This document shows, piece by piece, positions 1 through 8,997 of a stretch of DNA of 64,000 nucleotides. The translations under genes and the position numbers were made by a program. The DNA comes from Streptomyces sp. NBC_01454 (lineage in GTDB: Bacteria > Actinomycetota > Actinomycetes > Streptomycetales > Streptomycetaceae). The notes beneath the pieces were generated by a model that had not been told where the DNA came from, made no database searches, and saw only the letters and a program-made list of their open reading frames with translations. Within the stretch, counting starts at the first letter, position 1; each line of letters opens with the position of its first letter. The DNA is taken from the NCBI RefSeq assembly GCF_036227565.1, contig NZ_CP109460.1, forward strand, positions 1,612,001-1,676,000, in the 5' to 3' direction.

Positions 1-82
1 GCGACCCAACCCTACGAATGGCTCGATCAACCCGATCAAGAAGGTAGAGCCGCCTGACCGGCGGGCCACACCCCACGGCGCC
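1..82. other. window edge, no gene assigned
   Basis: The first 82 bases hold no complete gene. Frame 2 is open from base 2 straight into the next coding region, and frame 1 stops at 55-57. Either could be the 3' tail of an upstream gene. Frame 2 has the more Streptomyces-like third positions, but I recognise neither. Confidence 0.3.
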
Positions 83-787
83 ATGAGGTATGCAGTCCCC
101 ATGGCACCGACAGCACCGACAAACCCGAGGGATCCGGAACAGCCGCCCCGCGTCCGGCCGGACGCCCCGAGGGAGGGGGCAGGGGCAACCGGGCGGCCGG
201 GAGGGCGGGTGGCCGGTCTGCTGCTCGCCGCGGGCGGTGGGCGGCGCCTGGGGGGACGGCCCAAGGCGCTGCTCGACCACCGGGGCCGGCCGCTGGTCGA
301 GCACGCCGCACGAGCCCTGCGGGAGGGCGGCTGCGGCCCCGTCCACATCGTGCTGGGCGCGGCGGCCGACACGGTACGCGAGCGGGCCGAGCTGACGGCG
401 TATCACCTCTGGGACAACCCGGACTGGGCCCACGGCATGGGCTCGTCGCTGCGGGTGGGGCTGGCCGCGCTGGCCGGCTCGGGGGCGGACGCGGTGGTGG
501 TGTCCCTGGTGGACCAGCCGGGCATCGGCGCCGCGGCGGTGGCGCGGGTGGTGGCGGCGTACGACGGCGGCAGTGCGCTCGCCTCCGCCGCCTACCACGG
601 GCGGCGCGGCCATCCGGTCCTCTTCGGCGCCGACCGCTGGCCGGACATCGCCGCCACCGCAACGGGCGACCGCGGTGCGCGCGCCTACCTCCGGCAGCAC
701 GCGGACGCCCTCACTCTGGTCGAGTGCGCCGATGTCGCCGAGCCGTACGACATCGACACCCCGGAGGATCTGCACCGTCTGGAGTGA
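83..787 (+). CDS. MobA/MocA-like nucleotidyltransferase
   Basis: The protein has 234 aa and belongs to the MobA-like NTP transferase family, of which MocA (molybdenum cofactor cytidylyltransferase) is a member. Residues 45-58 carry the glycine-rich nucleotide-binding loop (GLLLAAGGGRRLGG), followed by a conserved lysine at 61. LVDQPG at 142-147 is the acidic metal-binding motif. The N-terminal 40 residues are low-complexity and poorly conserved, so the second ATG at 101 is an equally good start; neither has a clear ribosome binding site. The family finishes the pterin cofactor for xanthine dehydrogenase-type enzymes, which fits the XDH operon at 32.5-36.4 kb. That partnership is inferred. Confidence 0.8.
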   Translation: MRYAVPMAPTAPTNPRDPEQPPRVRPDAPREGAGATGRPGGRVAGLLLAAGGGRRLGGRPKALLDHRGRPLVEHAARALREGGCGPVHIVLGAAADTVRERAELTAYHLWDNPDWAHGMGSSLRVGLAALAGSGADAVVVSLVDQPGIGAAAVARVVAAYDGGSALASAAYHGRRGHPVLFGADRWPDIAATATGDRGARAYLRQHADALTLVECADVAEPYDIDTPEDLHRLE

Positions 788-900
788 CGCCGCGCACCGG
801 AGCCAGACATCGACCGGGGATGCGGAAGTAATGGAGAGTGACCGCCGTGGCACCGGGAGCCATTCGATCAATGAGTGTGTCGACCCGGAGAATCTCGACA

Positions 901-915
901 TCAACAAACCATTGA
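901..915. promoter_or_regulatory. TCAACA-type operator at the malate synthase promoter
   Basis: TCAACAAACCATTGA differs at two positions from the box upstream of the catalase gene (11857-11871). Its last four bases are the first four of a -35 hexamer (TTGAAG, 912-917), the same geometry as at the uricase and catalase promoters. It is less symmetric than the other two copies. Confidence 0.55.
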
Positions 916-940
916 AGTTCCGCGATAAGGAAACTAGTCT
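912..940 (+). promoter_or_regulatory. promoter of the malate synthase gene
   Basis: Candidate -35 TTGAAG (912-917) and -10 TAGTCT (935-940) are 17 bp apart. The spacer contains the first TTCC box (918-932). A repressor bound there would block RNA polymerase. Confidence 0.55.
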
Positions 941-953
941 CCACTGGTCAGAA
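918..953. promoter_or_regulatory. tandem 15-bp TTCC...GGAA boxes (operator pair 1)
   Basis: TTCCGCGATAAGGAA (918-932) and CTCCACTGGTCAGAA (939-953) start 21 bp apart, two helical turns. The same arrangement occurs before the hydroxypyruvate isomerase gene (9748-9783). All four boxes share TCC at positions 2-4 and GAA at 13-15, around a centre close to CTAT. IclR-family regulators such as AllR are known to control glyoxylate genes in enteric bacteria and Streptomyces. Assigning these boxes to such a protein is inference. Confidence 0.6.
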
Positions 954-1064
954 GCGCCCTGAACCCAGACGGCGCCCGCGACCGTGCCCCGGGGCCCGCG
1001 GCACCCCGTGCCGCCAGGCGTCCCCGCGGCCGCCGGGCACCGCCGATGAATGGAGTGACAGCTC

Positions 1065-2693
1065 ATGTCCGCACCAGCGCCGTCCCCGCTGGCCATCGTC
1101 GAAGTCGACCCCGCGCACACCCCCGAACGGCAGGGCGAGGTCCTCACCGACGCCGCGCTCGCCTTCGTCGCCGCGCTCCACCGACGGTTCACCCCGCGCC
1201 GTGACGAGCTGCTCGCCCGCCGCGCCGAGCGCCGGGCCGAGATCGCCCGCACCAGCACGCTGGACTTCCTGCCGCAGACCGCGCGGATCCGTGCCGATGA
1301 CAGCTGGCGGGTGGCCGAGGCGCCCGCCGCGCTCAACGACCGCCGGGTGGAGATCACCGGTCCCACCGACCGCAAGATGACCATCAACGCGCTCAACTCG
1401 GGCGCCAAGGTCTGGCTCGCCGACTTCGAGGACGCCTCCGCTCCGACCTGGGAGAACGTCATCTCGGGTCAGCTGAACCTCATCGACGCCTACGAACGGC
1501 GCATCGACTTCACCGACCCGGCGTCCGGCAAGTCCTACGCGCTCAAGCCCGCCGAGGAGCTCGCCACCGTCGTGATGCGGCCGCGCGGCTGGCATCTGGA
1601 CGAGCGGCACCTGCAGTTCGAGGGCCGCCCGGTCCCCGGCGCGCTGGTCGACTTCGGGCTCTACTTCTTCCACAACGCCAAGCGACTGCTGGCCCTCGGC
1701 AAGGGGCCGTACTTCTATCTGCCGAAGACGGAGTCGCACCTGGAGGCCCGCCTCTGGAACGACATCTTCGTCTTCGCCCAGGACCAGCTCGGCATCCCGC
1801 AGGGCACGGTGCGCGCCACCGTCCTGATCGAGACCATCACCGCCGCGTACGAGATGGAGGAGATCCTCTACGAGCTGCGCGACCACGCCTCGGGGCTGAA
1901 CGCCGGCCGCTGGGACTACCTCTTCTCCATCGTCAAGAACTTCCGGGACGGCGGCGCCAAGTTCGTGCTGCCCGACCGCAACGCGGTCACGATGACGGCA
2001 CCGTTCATGCGCGCCTACACCGAACTCCTCGTCCGCACCTGCCACAAGCGCGGCGCCCATGCCCTCGGCGGAATGGCGGCCTTCATCCCCAACCGCCGCG
2101 ACCCCGAGGCCAACGAGCAGGCCCTGGCCAAGGTCAAGAACGACAAGGACCGCGAGGCCGGCGACGGTTTCGACGGCTCCTGGGTCGCCCACCCCGACCT
2201 GGTCCCCCTCGCCCGCGCCTCCTTCGACGCGGTGCTCGGCGACCGGCCGCACCAGAAGGACCGGCTCCGCGAGGACGTCGACGTCAAGGCCGCCGATCTG
2301 ATCGCGATCGACTCCCTCGACGCCAAGCCCACCTACCAGGGCCTGATCGACGCCGTCCAGGTCGGCACCCGCTACATCGAGGCCTGGCTGCGCGGCCTGG
2401 GCGCCGTCGCCATCTTCGGCCTGATGGAGGACGCCGCCACCGCCGAGATCTCCCGCTCCCAGATCTGGCAGTGGGTCGACGCCGGTGTCGTCTTCGAGAA
2501 CGGGGAGCGGGCCACCGCGGAGCTGGTCCGCCGGGTCGCCGCCGAGCAACTGGCCGCGATCCGCGCCGAGGTCGGCGAGGATGCCTTCACCTCCGGCCGG
2601 TGGCAGCAGGCCCATGACCTGCTGCTGCGGGTCGCCCTGGACGCGGACTACACGGAGTTCCTGACGCTGCCCGCCTACGAACTGCTGGGCTGA
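1065..2693 (+). CDS. aceB: malate synthase
   Basis: Malate synthase A type, 542 aa, the usual length. It condenses glyoxylate with acetyl-CoA to malate. The signature arginine region MRPRGWH is at 171-177 and the conserved [15 protein letters not shown] stretch at about 252-266. The ATG follows GGAGTGACAGCTC. Next to uricase and glyoxylate-processing genes, its likely role is to feed glyoxylate from purine or allantoin breakdown into central metabolism rather than to run a glyoxylate shunt; no isocitrate lyase is in the window. The upstream region carries both operator types shared with the uricase, catalase and hydroxypyruvate isomerase promoters. It ends at a strong terminator. Confidence 0.95.
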   Translation: MSAPAPSPLAIVEVDPAHTPERQGEVLTDAALAFVAALHRRFTPRRDELLARRAERRAEIARTSTLDFLPQTARIRADDSWRVAEAPAALNDRRVEITGPTDRKMTINALNSGAKVWLADFEDASAPTWENVISGQLNLIDAYERRIDFTDPASGKSYALKPAEELATVVMRPRGWHLDERHLQFEGRPVPGALVDFGLYFFHNAKRLLALGKGPYFYLPKTESHLEARLWNDIFVFAQDQLGIPQGTVRATVLIETITAAYEMEEILYELRDHASGLNAGRWDYLFSIVKNFRDGGAKFVLPDRNAVTMTAPFMRAYTELLVRTCHKRGAHALGGMAAFIPNRRDPEANEQALAKVKNDKDREAGDGFDGSWVAHPDLVPLARASFDAVLGDRPHQKDRLREDVDVKAADLIAIDSLDAKPTYQGLIDAVQVGTRYIEAWLRGLGAVAIFGLMEDAATAEISRSQIWQWVDAGVVFENGERATAELVRRVAAEQLAAIRAEVGEDAFTSGRWQQAHDLLLRVALDADYTEFLTLPAYELLG

Positions 2694-2717
2694 CACCCCC
2701 GAGCCCGCCCCACCCGA

Positions 2718-2757
2718 GGGCCGGTACGGACCGCCGCGGTGCGGTCCGTACCGGCCC
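2718..2757 (+). terminator. terminator after malate synthase
   Basis: A perfect 17-bp inverted repeat (2718-2734 with 2741-2757) has a 6-nt loop and no U-run, the usual Streptomyces form. Confidence 0.8.
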
Positions 2758-2784
2758 GTCGCGTCGCTGCCCGACGACCCGCGC

Positions 2785-2800
2785 CACTACGTTTATAGTG
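2785..2800. promoter_or_regulatory. probable autoregulatory operator of the TetR gene
   Basis: CACTA-cgttta-TAGTG is an inverted repeat with a 6-bp spacer. It contains a TATAGT -10-like hexamer and lies about 55 bp before the regulator's likely start. This is the usual place for TetR self-repression. Confidence 0.5.
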
Positions 2801-2852
2801 TCTCGCCACCGCACACGCGGTGCGGACGGGCACGGCACGAAGGGCGCACGGG

Positions 2853-3407
2853 GTGACACGACGGCGGGAGCAGGTCCTGGACGCGGGGATCCGGGTACTG
2901 GGCGACGAGGGCGCGCGGCGGCTGACCTATCAGGCCGTGGACGCCGCGGCGGGGGTCCCCTCCGGGACCACTTCCAACTACTTCCGCAACCGGGCGGCCC
3001 TGATCGACGGCATCGTCGACCACCTCCAGGAGCGGGAGCACCGCGACTGGGAGGACTTCGCCTCGGCGGCCGTCCCGGCCGACGCGGGGGAACTCGCCGA
3101 CGCCGTCGCCCGGTTCCTGCGGTATGTGACCGGCCCCGAGCGCGCCAGGACCGCCGCCCGCTTCGCGCTGTACCTGGAGTCCACGGCCCGGCCCGCACTC
3201 CGCCCGGCGCTCACCCGCGGACGGGAGGCCGTCACGGGCTGGGGCGCGGAGTGGCTGCGGCGCTTCGGCTCGCCGGCGCCCCGGCGGCACTGCGGGATCC
3301 TGCTCGACTACATGGACGGTGTCGTCTTCCGCCAACTCGCCTTTCCCGACGAGGATTTCGACCCTGGGCCGGGGCTCCGCGAGCTGTTGTCAGGGTTCCT
3401 GGACTGA
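2853..3407 (+). CDS. TetR-family transcriptional regulator
   Basis: This regulator has 184 aa from a GTG at 2853; another GTG at 2820 would add 11 residues. The N-terminal helix-turn-helix is at about 24-47, with the typical VPSGTTSNYFRN recognition region. The rest is a helical ligand-binding domain that I cannot assign to a ligand. It sits between malate synthase and the convergent urate/xanthine permease. It may control the permease or only itself through the palindrome at 2785-2800. Confidence 0.85.
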   Translation: MTRRREQVLDAGIRVLGDEGARRLTYQAVDAAAGVPSGTTSNYFRNRAALIDGIVDHLQEREHRDWEDFASAAVPADAGELADAVARFLRYVTGPERARTAARFALYLESTARPALRPALTRGREAVTGWGAEWLRRFGSPAPRRHCGILLDYMDGVVFRQLAFPDEDFDPGPGLRELLSGFLD

Positions 3408-3494
3408 GCCTTCGCCGGGCGGGGGCGGGCAGCCCAACGGCCCGCAGAGGAAGGGCAGTTGCCGCTCCCGTACGGGCCGTTGCGCGGGCCGTCG

Positions 3495-4943
3495 TCAGTG
3501 GGCGGGGGCCGGCGCGGGCTCCCCGGTGACGTCCTCGGTGGTGCGGCGGGGCTGTGGCGGAAGTGCCGCCTCGGCGACGGCGCCGGAGTCCGGTGCCGTA
3601 TCCCCGTCCTTCCTGCCGAAGTGGTTGAAGGCGAGGTTGAGGACGATGGCGACCAGACAGCCGGTGCTGATGCCGGAGTCCAGGACGACCAGCAGGTCCT
3701 TGGGGAGGTGGTGGTAGAAGTCCGGGGCGGCGATCGGGATCAGCCCGATGCCGACGGCCGCCGCGACGATCAGGGCGTTGTCGCCCTTCTCCATGGCGGC
3801 CGAGGCCAGCGTCTGGATACCGCTGGCGGCCACCGAGCCGAAGAGCACGATGCCGGCGCCGCCGAGGACCGGCAGCGGGACCAGGGAGATCACCGAGGCG
3901 GCCACCGGACACAGGCCCAGCACGATCAGGATCAGCCCGCCGGTCGCCACGACGTAGCGGCTGCGCACCTTGGTCATCGCGACCAGGCCGATGTTCTGGG
4001 CGAAGGCGCTGTTGGCGAAGCCGTTGAACAGCGGGCTCACGGCCGTGCCCAGGGTGTCGGCGCGCAGTCCGCCCTCGATGGTGCGCGCGTCCGCCGGGCG
4101 GCCGACGATCCTGCCGAGGGCGAGCATGTCCGCCGTCGACTCGGTCATACAGACCAGCATCACGATGCACATGGAGACGATCGCGGCGACGTCGAACTGC
4201 GGGGCACCGAAGTGGAACGGCGTCGGGAAGCCGAACAGGGACGCCTCGCCCAGGGCGGAGAAGTGCGTGATGCCGACGGGTATCGCGAGCAGCGTGCCGG
4301 CGATCAGCCCGAGCAGGATCGCGATCTGCTGGAGGAAGCCGCGCAGCACCCGGCGCAGCACCAGCACGATCACAAAGGTCAGCGCGGCCATCCCGATGTT
4401 GGTCAGCGCACCGTAGTCGGAGGCCTGCGGATTGCCGCCCTGGGACCAGTTGAAGGCCACCGGCAGCAGCGAGACGCCGATCAGGGTGATGACGGTGCCG
4501 GTGACCACCGGCGGGAAGAACCGTACGAGCTTGGAGAAGTACGGGGCGAGGAGGAATCCCAGCACACCGGCGACGATCACCGCGCCGAAGATGACCGGCA
4601 GCGCGTGGCCGGGGCTCTGGGCCTTGCCGATGGCGACCATCGGGGTGACGCCGGCGAAGGAGACGCCGTTGACGAACGGCAGCTTGGCGCCGACCTTCCA
4701 GAAGCCCAGCGTCTGCAGCAGCGTCGCGATGCCGGCGGTGAAGAGGCTGGCGCCCATCAGGAACGCGGTTTCGGTGGCGCTGAGCCCGCAGGCCGGTCCC
4801 ACGATCATCGGCGGGGCCACCACACCCGCGTACATCGCGGCCACGTGCTGCAGGCCACTGGTGAACATCTTCAGGGGCGGGAGGGTCTCGTCGACCGGAT
4901 GTTTCCGGTCCCCCTCCGACTTCTGCCCGGTCATTGCGGCCAC
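3495..4943 (-). CDS. NCS2-family urate/xanthine permease
   Basis: This is a nucleobase:cation symporter-2 protein (NAT family), 482 aa with about 12-14 membrane segments. It carries the family QH motif (LQHVAAMYAG, 31-40), the conserved glutamate in CMTESTADM (about 265-273) and the NAT signature QNIGLVAMTK (316-325). These are the marks of proton-coupled urate/xanthine carriers such as PucJ and UacT. The start is GTG at 4943 because AAGGAGG lies 6 nt upstream; the ATG three codons downstream (4934) is too far from it. It is likely co-regulated with the deaminase and uricase genes on the same strand and brings the pathway substrate into the cell. Confidence 0.9.
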   Translation of the reverse strand: MAAMTGQKSEGDRKHPVDETLPPLKMFTSGLQHVAAMYAGVVAPPMIVGPACGLSATETAFLMGASLFTAGIATLLQTLGFWKVGAKLPFVNGVSFAGVTPMVAIGKAQSPGHALPVIFGAVIVAGVLGFLLAPYFSKLVRFFPPVVTGTVITLIGVSLLPVAFNWSQGGNPQASDYGALTNIGMAALTFVIVLVLRRVLRGFLQQIAILLGLIAGTLLAIPVGITHFSALGEASLFGFPTPFHFGAPQFDVAAIVSMCIVMLVCMTESTADMLALGRIVGRPADARTIEGGLRADTLGTAVSPLFNGFANSAFAQNIGLVAMTKVRSRYVVATGGLILIVLGLCPVAASVISLVPLPVLGGAGIVLFGSVAASGIQTLASAAMEKGDNALIVAAAVGIGLIPIAAPDFYHHLPKDLLVVLDSGISTGCLVAIVLNLAFNHFGRKDGDTAPDSGAVAEAALPPQPRRTTEDVTGEPAPAPAH

Positions 4944-5228
4944 TGCGGGCCTCCTTCGTTTTCTGCGCCGCCGGGGCCGGCGGCGCGAGGCTGTCACGGA
5001 GGGCTTGCCATGTGGTGCGTGGTGGAGATGTCGCCTGGTGAGCGGCGCTGCGTGGGGGTGCGCTTGTGGCGCGTGGACGGCGGCGGGACAGACCGTCCCG
5101 GGGGTGCGGGCAGATCCCGTACCCCCGGGTCCGGCGCCGTGGATCCCGCTCGGATCCACGCGCCCGGCCGGGAGCCGTCCCTCCCGGCCGAGTCAGGGTG
5201 CGTCGGCCGCATGACCGCGCCGTGGGGG
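4944..5228. other. intergenic region with two hairpins
   Basis: No gene is seen here. There are two stem-loops: 5099-5110 with 5116-5127 (12 bp, one mismatch) and a perfect 9-bp stem at 5138-5146 with 5152-5160. Both lie downstream of the minus-strand deaminase gene and could terminate it, or sit in the permease leader. Confidence 0.5.
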
Positions 5229-6632
5229 TCAGTCCCCGGCGGCGATCCGGGCCAGACGCTGTGCCTCGGCCCGCGCGGTGCGGGCGAGGGCGTCCTCGTC
5301 GACCTTGCTGAGGTGGTTGTCCTCGACGACCGGCCGGCCGCCGACGAGGGAGAGGGTGACCGGTGCGGGCGGGCCGAAGACCAGGGCCGTGACCGGGTCG
5401 GCGATGGAGGAGTGGCCGAGGCCGTCCAGCTTCCACAGCACCAGGTCGGCGAGCTTGCCGGCCTCCAGCGAGCCGATCTCGGCGGTCCGGCCGAGGACCT
5501 GCGCACCGCCGTAGGTGCCCAGCCGCAGCGCCTTGCGGGCGTTCAGCGCGGCCTCCCGGTGGGCGCCGAGGCGGTTGATCAGCAGGGCGTTGCGCAGCTC
5601 GGTGTGGAGTTCGCCGGACTCGTTGGAGGCGGTGCCGTCCACGCCGAGGCCGACCGGGACGCCGGCCGCGAGCATGTCGGGGACGCGGGCGATTCCGGCC
5701 GCGAGGCGGGCGTTGGAGGACGGGCAGTGTGCCACGCCGGTGCCGGTGCGGGCGAAGGCGGCGATGTCGGAGTCGTTCATGTGGACGCAGTGCGCCATCC
5801 ACACATCGTCACCGAGCCAGCCGGTCGACTCGAAGTAGTCGGTGGGGCCCATGCCGAACAGCTCGTGGCAGAACTTCTCCTCCTCCACGGTCTCCGAGCC
5901 GTGGGTGTGCATCCGCACGCCCTTGCGGCGGGCCAACGCCGCGCCCTCCCGCAGGAGTTCGGTGGAGATGGAGAACGGCGAGCAGGGGGCCGCGGCGATG
6001 TGCACCATCGAGCCGAAGGAGGCGTCGTGGTAGGTGTCGATGGCCTCCTCGGTCGCCAGGAGGGCGCCCTCGGTGGTCTCGACGGCGAAGTCCGGGGGCA
6101 GCCCGCCGTCCTTCTCGCTGCGGTCCATGGAGCCGCGGGCCAGGGTGATGCGGGCGCCGATCTCGGCGGCGGCGGCCAGTTCGGCGCCGACGAGGTCGCC
6201 GGCGCCCCGCGGGAAGACGTAGTGGTGGTCGGAGGCGGTGGTGACGCCGCCCTTGACCATCATGCCGAGCGAGCCCTGGGTGGCCGCGGCGAGCATCGGG
6301 GCGTCGATCCGTGCCCAGGTCGGGTAGAGCGCGACCAGCCAGTTGAACAGGTTGTGGTCGGTGGCCAGCCCGCGGGTGATCCACTGGTAGAAGTGGTGGT
6401 GGGTGTTGACCAGGCCGGGCGTGACCAGATGCCCGGTGCCGTCCACCCGGCGGACGACGTCCGTGAGCCCCTCGGGCGCCTTGCCCGGGCCCACCGACTC
6501 GATGACGTTGCCGGCGACCACCACATGGCCGGTGGCGTACTCGGTGTCCTGGGCGTCGACGGTCGCGAGGGCGCAGTTCTCGATGACGAGGCGCTGCGTC
6601 ACCGCGCCGTCAGGAGATGCCGATGCAGCCAT
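5229..6632 (-). CDS. 8-oxoguanine/guanine deaminase-like amidohydrolase
   Basis: The 467-aa amidohydrolase has the metal-ligand set in order: NTHHH (78-80), HTHGSE (242-247), the AHCVH pair (H281, H284) and the aspartate in VDGTASN (D332). The closest family I recognise is 8-oxoguanine deaminase/cytosine deaminase-like proteins that sit in uricase loci; guanine as substrate is possible. The start is ATG at 6632, preceded by AAGGA. Deamination would yield xanthine- or urate-level substrates for the neighbouring enzymes. It is transcribed in the same direction as the uricase operon but separated from it by a terminator. Confidence 0.85.
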   Translation of the reverse strand: MAASASPDGAVTQRLVIENCALATVDAQDTEYATGHVVVAGNVIESVGPGKAPEGLTDVVRRVDGTGHLVTPGLVNTHHHFYQWITRGLATDHNLFNWLVALYPTWARIDAPMLAAATQGSLGMMVKGGVTTASDHHYVFPRGAGDLVGAELAAAAEIGARITLARGSMDRSEKDGGLPPDFAVETTEGALLATEEAIDTYHDASFGSMVHIAAAPCSPFSISTELLREGAALARRKGVRMHTHGSETVEEEKFCHELFGMGPTDYFESTGWLGDDVWMAHCVHMNDSDIAAFARTGTGVAHCPSSNARLAAGIARVPDMLAAGVPVGLGVDGTASNESGELHTELRNALLINRLGAHREAALNARKALRLGTYGGAQVLGRTAEIGSLEAGKLADLVLWKLDGLGHSSIADPVTALVFGPPAPVTLSLVGGRPVVEDNHLSKVDEDALARTARAEAQRLARIAAGD

Positions 6633-6825
6633 GGTGCTTTCCTTCTTTCGGTTCCGGCAGGGGGAGGGCACGGCAGGGCCCTACGGAAGGTGCGTGCCGG
6701 AGCCGGGAGGGGCGGCCGCCAGGGCCGCCGCCCGTGGGGTGCTCCGGGTGCCGAGTGAGGGGACGGACGGCGGGGCCGGATGGCGGGTGCGGTTGCTGTG
6801 CCACGGTTCGCTCCCCTCGGGGTGC

Positions 6826-6860
6826 GTGCCCCTCCCCGCCACGGGACGGGGAGTGGGCAC
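6826..6860 (-). terminator. terminator of the uricase operon
   Basis: Stem 6826-6838 pairs with 6847-6860 with one bulged base. It starts about 20 bp after the uricase stop and faces the deaminase gene, so the two minus-strand units are probably separate transcripts. Confidence 0.65.
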
Positions 6861-6878
6861 GGTGTGGCGCCGGGGCGC

Positions 6879-7826
6879 TCAGAGGTTGGTCAGATCCACG
6901 GGGATCCGGGCTTCGGCACCGTCGCGCAGGACGGTGGCCTCGATCAGGCCGTACGGGCGGTCCGCCGCGTAGTAGACCGCTCCGTCCGGGGTGTCGTTCT
7001 TGATCCCGAACGGCTCCAGGTCCACCAGGAAGTGGTGCTTGTTCGGGAGGGAGAAACGGATCTCGTCGATCTCGGAACGGTTGTTGATGACGCGCGATCC
7101 CATTTGGTACAGCGTCTGCTGGAGGGAGAGGCTGTAGGTCTCCGCGAAGGCCTGCAGCACATGCTTTTTGACCTGCTCGTACGAACGCTCCCAGCCGGGC
7201 ATCCGCTGCTCGTCGTCGGTCCAGTTGAACCGCCAGCGGGCGGAGACCTCGGTGGCCAGGATGCGGTCGTAGGCCTCCTTCAGGGTCGTGTACTTGTCCT
7301 TGATGTAGCCCCAGAACTCCGAGTTGGTGGAGTTCATCACCACGAGGTCCTTGAGGCCGGAGACGACCTGCCACCGCTCACCGTCGTAGGTGACCTCGGT
7401 CAGCCGGGTCTCCTGGCCCTTGCGGACGAAGGAGTGGTTGACCTCGTCGGAGCCGATGAAGCGGGAGTTGGCGTCGGAGGTGGCGATCCGCTCCCAGGCG
7501 TACTCCTCGATCCGGATGCGGGCCCGGTGGATCGGCTCCTGGCTGGTGACGAAGTGCCGGGCCAGATGGATGCCGAACTGCTCGGCCGACTCGATCCCGT
7601 ACTCCTTGGCGAAGGCGTAGACGGTGTTCTTGGTCGTGTCGGTGGGCAGGCAGTGGGCGTTGGAGCCGGAGAGGTGGACCTCTTCCAGGTCGCCGGAGAG
7701 CGCGACCGAGACGTTCAGGTCCTTGATGTGGTGGGTGTCCCCCTCGCGGGTGATCTTGACGACGCGGTTTTCCGCTTTGCCGTACTGGTTCTGGCCGAGC
7801 ATCACCGGGCGGGAATGGGCAGTCAT
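6879..7826 (-). CDS. pucL: uricase (urate oxidase)
   Basis: The 315-aa cofactor-free urate oxidase converts urate and O2 to 5-hydroxyisourate and H2O2. The duplicated T-fold is recognisable. The catalytic lysine lies in YGKAEN (K17), the threonine in DTTKNT (about 64-67) and the histidine in LPNKHHF near the C-terminus. SLQQTLYQM contributes the urate-contact glutamine. Only the uricase domain is present, without the fused OHCU domain of Bacillus PucL. The ATG at 7826 lies 7 nt beyond the hydrolase stop and follows GAGGGAG, so the genes are co-transcribed. The H2O2 made here explains why catalase shares the promoter element. Confidence 0.95.
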   Translation of the reverse strand: MTAHSRPVMLGQNQYGKAENRVVKITREGDTHHIKDLNVSVALSGDLEEVHLSGSNAHCLPTDTTKNTVYAFAKEYGIESAEQFGIHLARHFVTSQEPIHRARIRIEEYAWERIATSDANSRFIGSDEVNHSFVRKGQETRLTEVTYDGERWQVVSGLKDLVVMNSTNSEFWGYIKDKYTTLKEAYDRILATEVSARWRFNWTDDEQRMPGWERSYEQVKKHVLQAFAETYSLSLQQTLYQMGSRVINNRSEIDEIRFSLPNKHHFLVDLEPFGIKNDTPDGAVYYAADRPYGLIEATVLRDGAEARIPVDLTNL

Positions 7827-7833
7827 GTCGGTG

Positions 7834-8241
7834 CTAGCTCCCTCGGTATACGGAGTAGCCGAACGGGTTGAGCAGCAGCGGTACGTGATAGTGCTCGCCC
7901 GGTGTGACGGCGAAGGTGATCGCCACCTCCGGGAAGAAGACTCCGCTGTCCCTTGCGCGGGGGGCGTCCTGCTGTTCCTCGGCTTGCTGGTGTGCCTTGC
8001 TGGATACGAAGTACTCCTCGACGGCGAAGTCGAGTCGCACATGGGTGGTGCCGTCCGGCAGCGCCGGAAGGTCCTTGCAGCGCCCGTCCGGGTCGGTGGT
8101 GGACGCGCCGTGGGCGGTCCAGACGCCGTCGCTGCCGGAGCGCACCGAGAGCGTGAGGGCGACGCCCCGCGCGGGGCGGCCCACGCTGGTGTCCAGGATG
8201 TGCGTGGACACCGACGTCCGTGCAGCCGTCTCGCCGCTCAT
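7834..8241 (-). CDS. pucM: 5-hydroxyisourate hydrolase
   Basis: The 135-aa transthyretin-like protein hydrolyses 5-hydroxyisourate to OHCU. The N-terminal VSTHILDT motif and the C-terminal YRGS signature (132-135) are diagnostic of the enzyme rather than of transthyretin. Its start overlaps the OHCU decarboxylase stop by 4 nt, which indicates translational coupling. About 15 charged residues (around KAHQQAEEQQDAPRARD) are inserted before the last strands. Confidence 0.93.
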   Translation of the reverse strand: MSGETAARTSVSTHILDTSVGRPARGVALTLSVRSGSDGVWTAHGASTTDPDGRCKDLPALPDGTTHVRLDFAVEEYFVSSKAHQQAEEQQDAPRARDSGVFFPEVAITFAVTPGEHYHVPLLLNPFGYSVYRGS

Positions 8242-8789
8242 GCTGCGTCTCCTTCTGCGTGCTTCGCGATACGGGTCAGGCGAATGCGGTTGATCTTGCC
8301 GAGCTCTCCCCGCACGATCTCGCGTTCCACTTCCGGCGTGTTGTCGATCCGGTGCCGGACGGCGTCCCGCATCTGCTCACCGGTGCGGCCGGTGGCGCAG
8401 ATCAGGAAGACGTGCCCGAACCTCTCCTGGTAGGCGAGGTTGAGTGCGAGCAGCTCCGCCTTGAGCGCGTCGGAGGCGCCGGCCATCCCGCTCTGCTCGC
8501 GGTGCGAGGCAGGGTCGCCCGGCTTCGGCCGGCCGATGGGCGGGTGCCCGGCCATCGCCTCGGCCAGGTCGTCCGCGGTCAGCTCGGCCATGGCGGCGTC
8601 GCTCGCGGCGCACAGGGCGTCGGTGGTGGCGTAGGGGCGACGGGCGAGTATCCGGTCTCCCCAGGTCCGGCTGGCACACACCTCGTGCAGGGCGGCCCGG
8701 GCCGCCTCGTCGTCGGCGGTGTTGAACCGGCTGAGCCCCGGCGGGGGCACGGGGGTGTCCCCCGTCGAGCGCGGTGAACTCGAAGACAC
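8238..8789 (-). CDS. uraD: OHCU decarboxylase
   Basis: 2-oxo-4-hydroxy-4-carboxy-5-ureidoimidazoline decarboxylase, 183 aa, makes (S)-allantoin. The catalytic histidine is in HPPIG (82-86), followed by SHREQSG (E98) and the family stretch ERFGHVFLICATG. The start is GTG at 8789, with GGAGG 6 nt upstream. Earlier in-frame codons lie in the promoter. This is the first gene of the uraD-pucM-pucL operon. No allantoinase or allantoicase is in the window, so allantoin must be handled elsewhere. Confidence 0.92.
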   Translation of the reverse strand: MSSSSPRSTGDTPVPPPGLSRFNTADDEAARAALHEVCASRTWGDRILARRPYATTDALCAASDAAMAELTADDLAEAMAGHPPIGRPKPGDPASHREQSGMAGASDALKAELLALNLAYQERFGHVFLICATGRTGEQMRDAVRHRIDNTPEVEREIVRGELGKINRIRLTRIAKHAEGDAA

Positions 8790-8839
8790 GGGAAGCCTCC
8801 GTGGCCTGGGGGTGCGGGACAGCTCTGGTTGGCTGGAAA

Positions 8840-8869
8840 CAGCTAAGACCCCCGGCCACACCACGTCAA
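8840..8869 (-). promoter_or_regulatory. promoter of the uricase operon
   Basis: On the minus strand, -35 TTGACG (8864-8869) and -10 TAGCTG (8840-8845) are 18 bp apart. The start codon is about 50 bp downstream of the -10. Confidence 0.7.
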
Positions 8870-8880
8870 CACTTTGTTGA
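8866..8880. promoter_or_regulatory. TCAACA-N3-TGTTGA operator at the uricase promoter
   Basis: TCAACACTTTGTTGA is a perfect 6-3-6 inverted repeat whose end forms the TTGA of the -35. With flanks, 19 of 20 bases match the sequence upstream of the catalase gene (11855-11873). The adjacent helix-turn-helix gene (8998-9396) is a possible binder; this is inference. Confidence 0.7.
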
Positions 8881-8997
8881 AATCTGGCCCGCACAAAAGC
8901 CACTGCCGGGTGATTCCGGGCGGAATTCCGGGGGTGGCGGCCCCGGCGGCACACCCGGGAAGCACGGACGACCGGCAACTCCGACCGGACCGTCCCG

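Noticed and set aside
948..2696. Long open frame opposite malate synthase
   Set aside because: Its sequence is the GC-rich antisense shadow of aceB, with valine/glycine/leucine bias and no domain.
3459..6758. 1099-codon forward frame through the permease and deaminase genes
   Set aside because: It is antisense to two genes with clear motifs; its own product is low-complexity.
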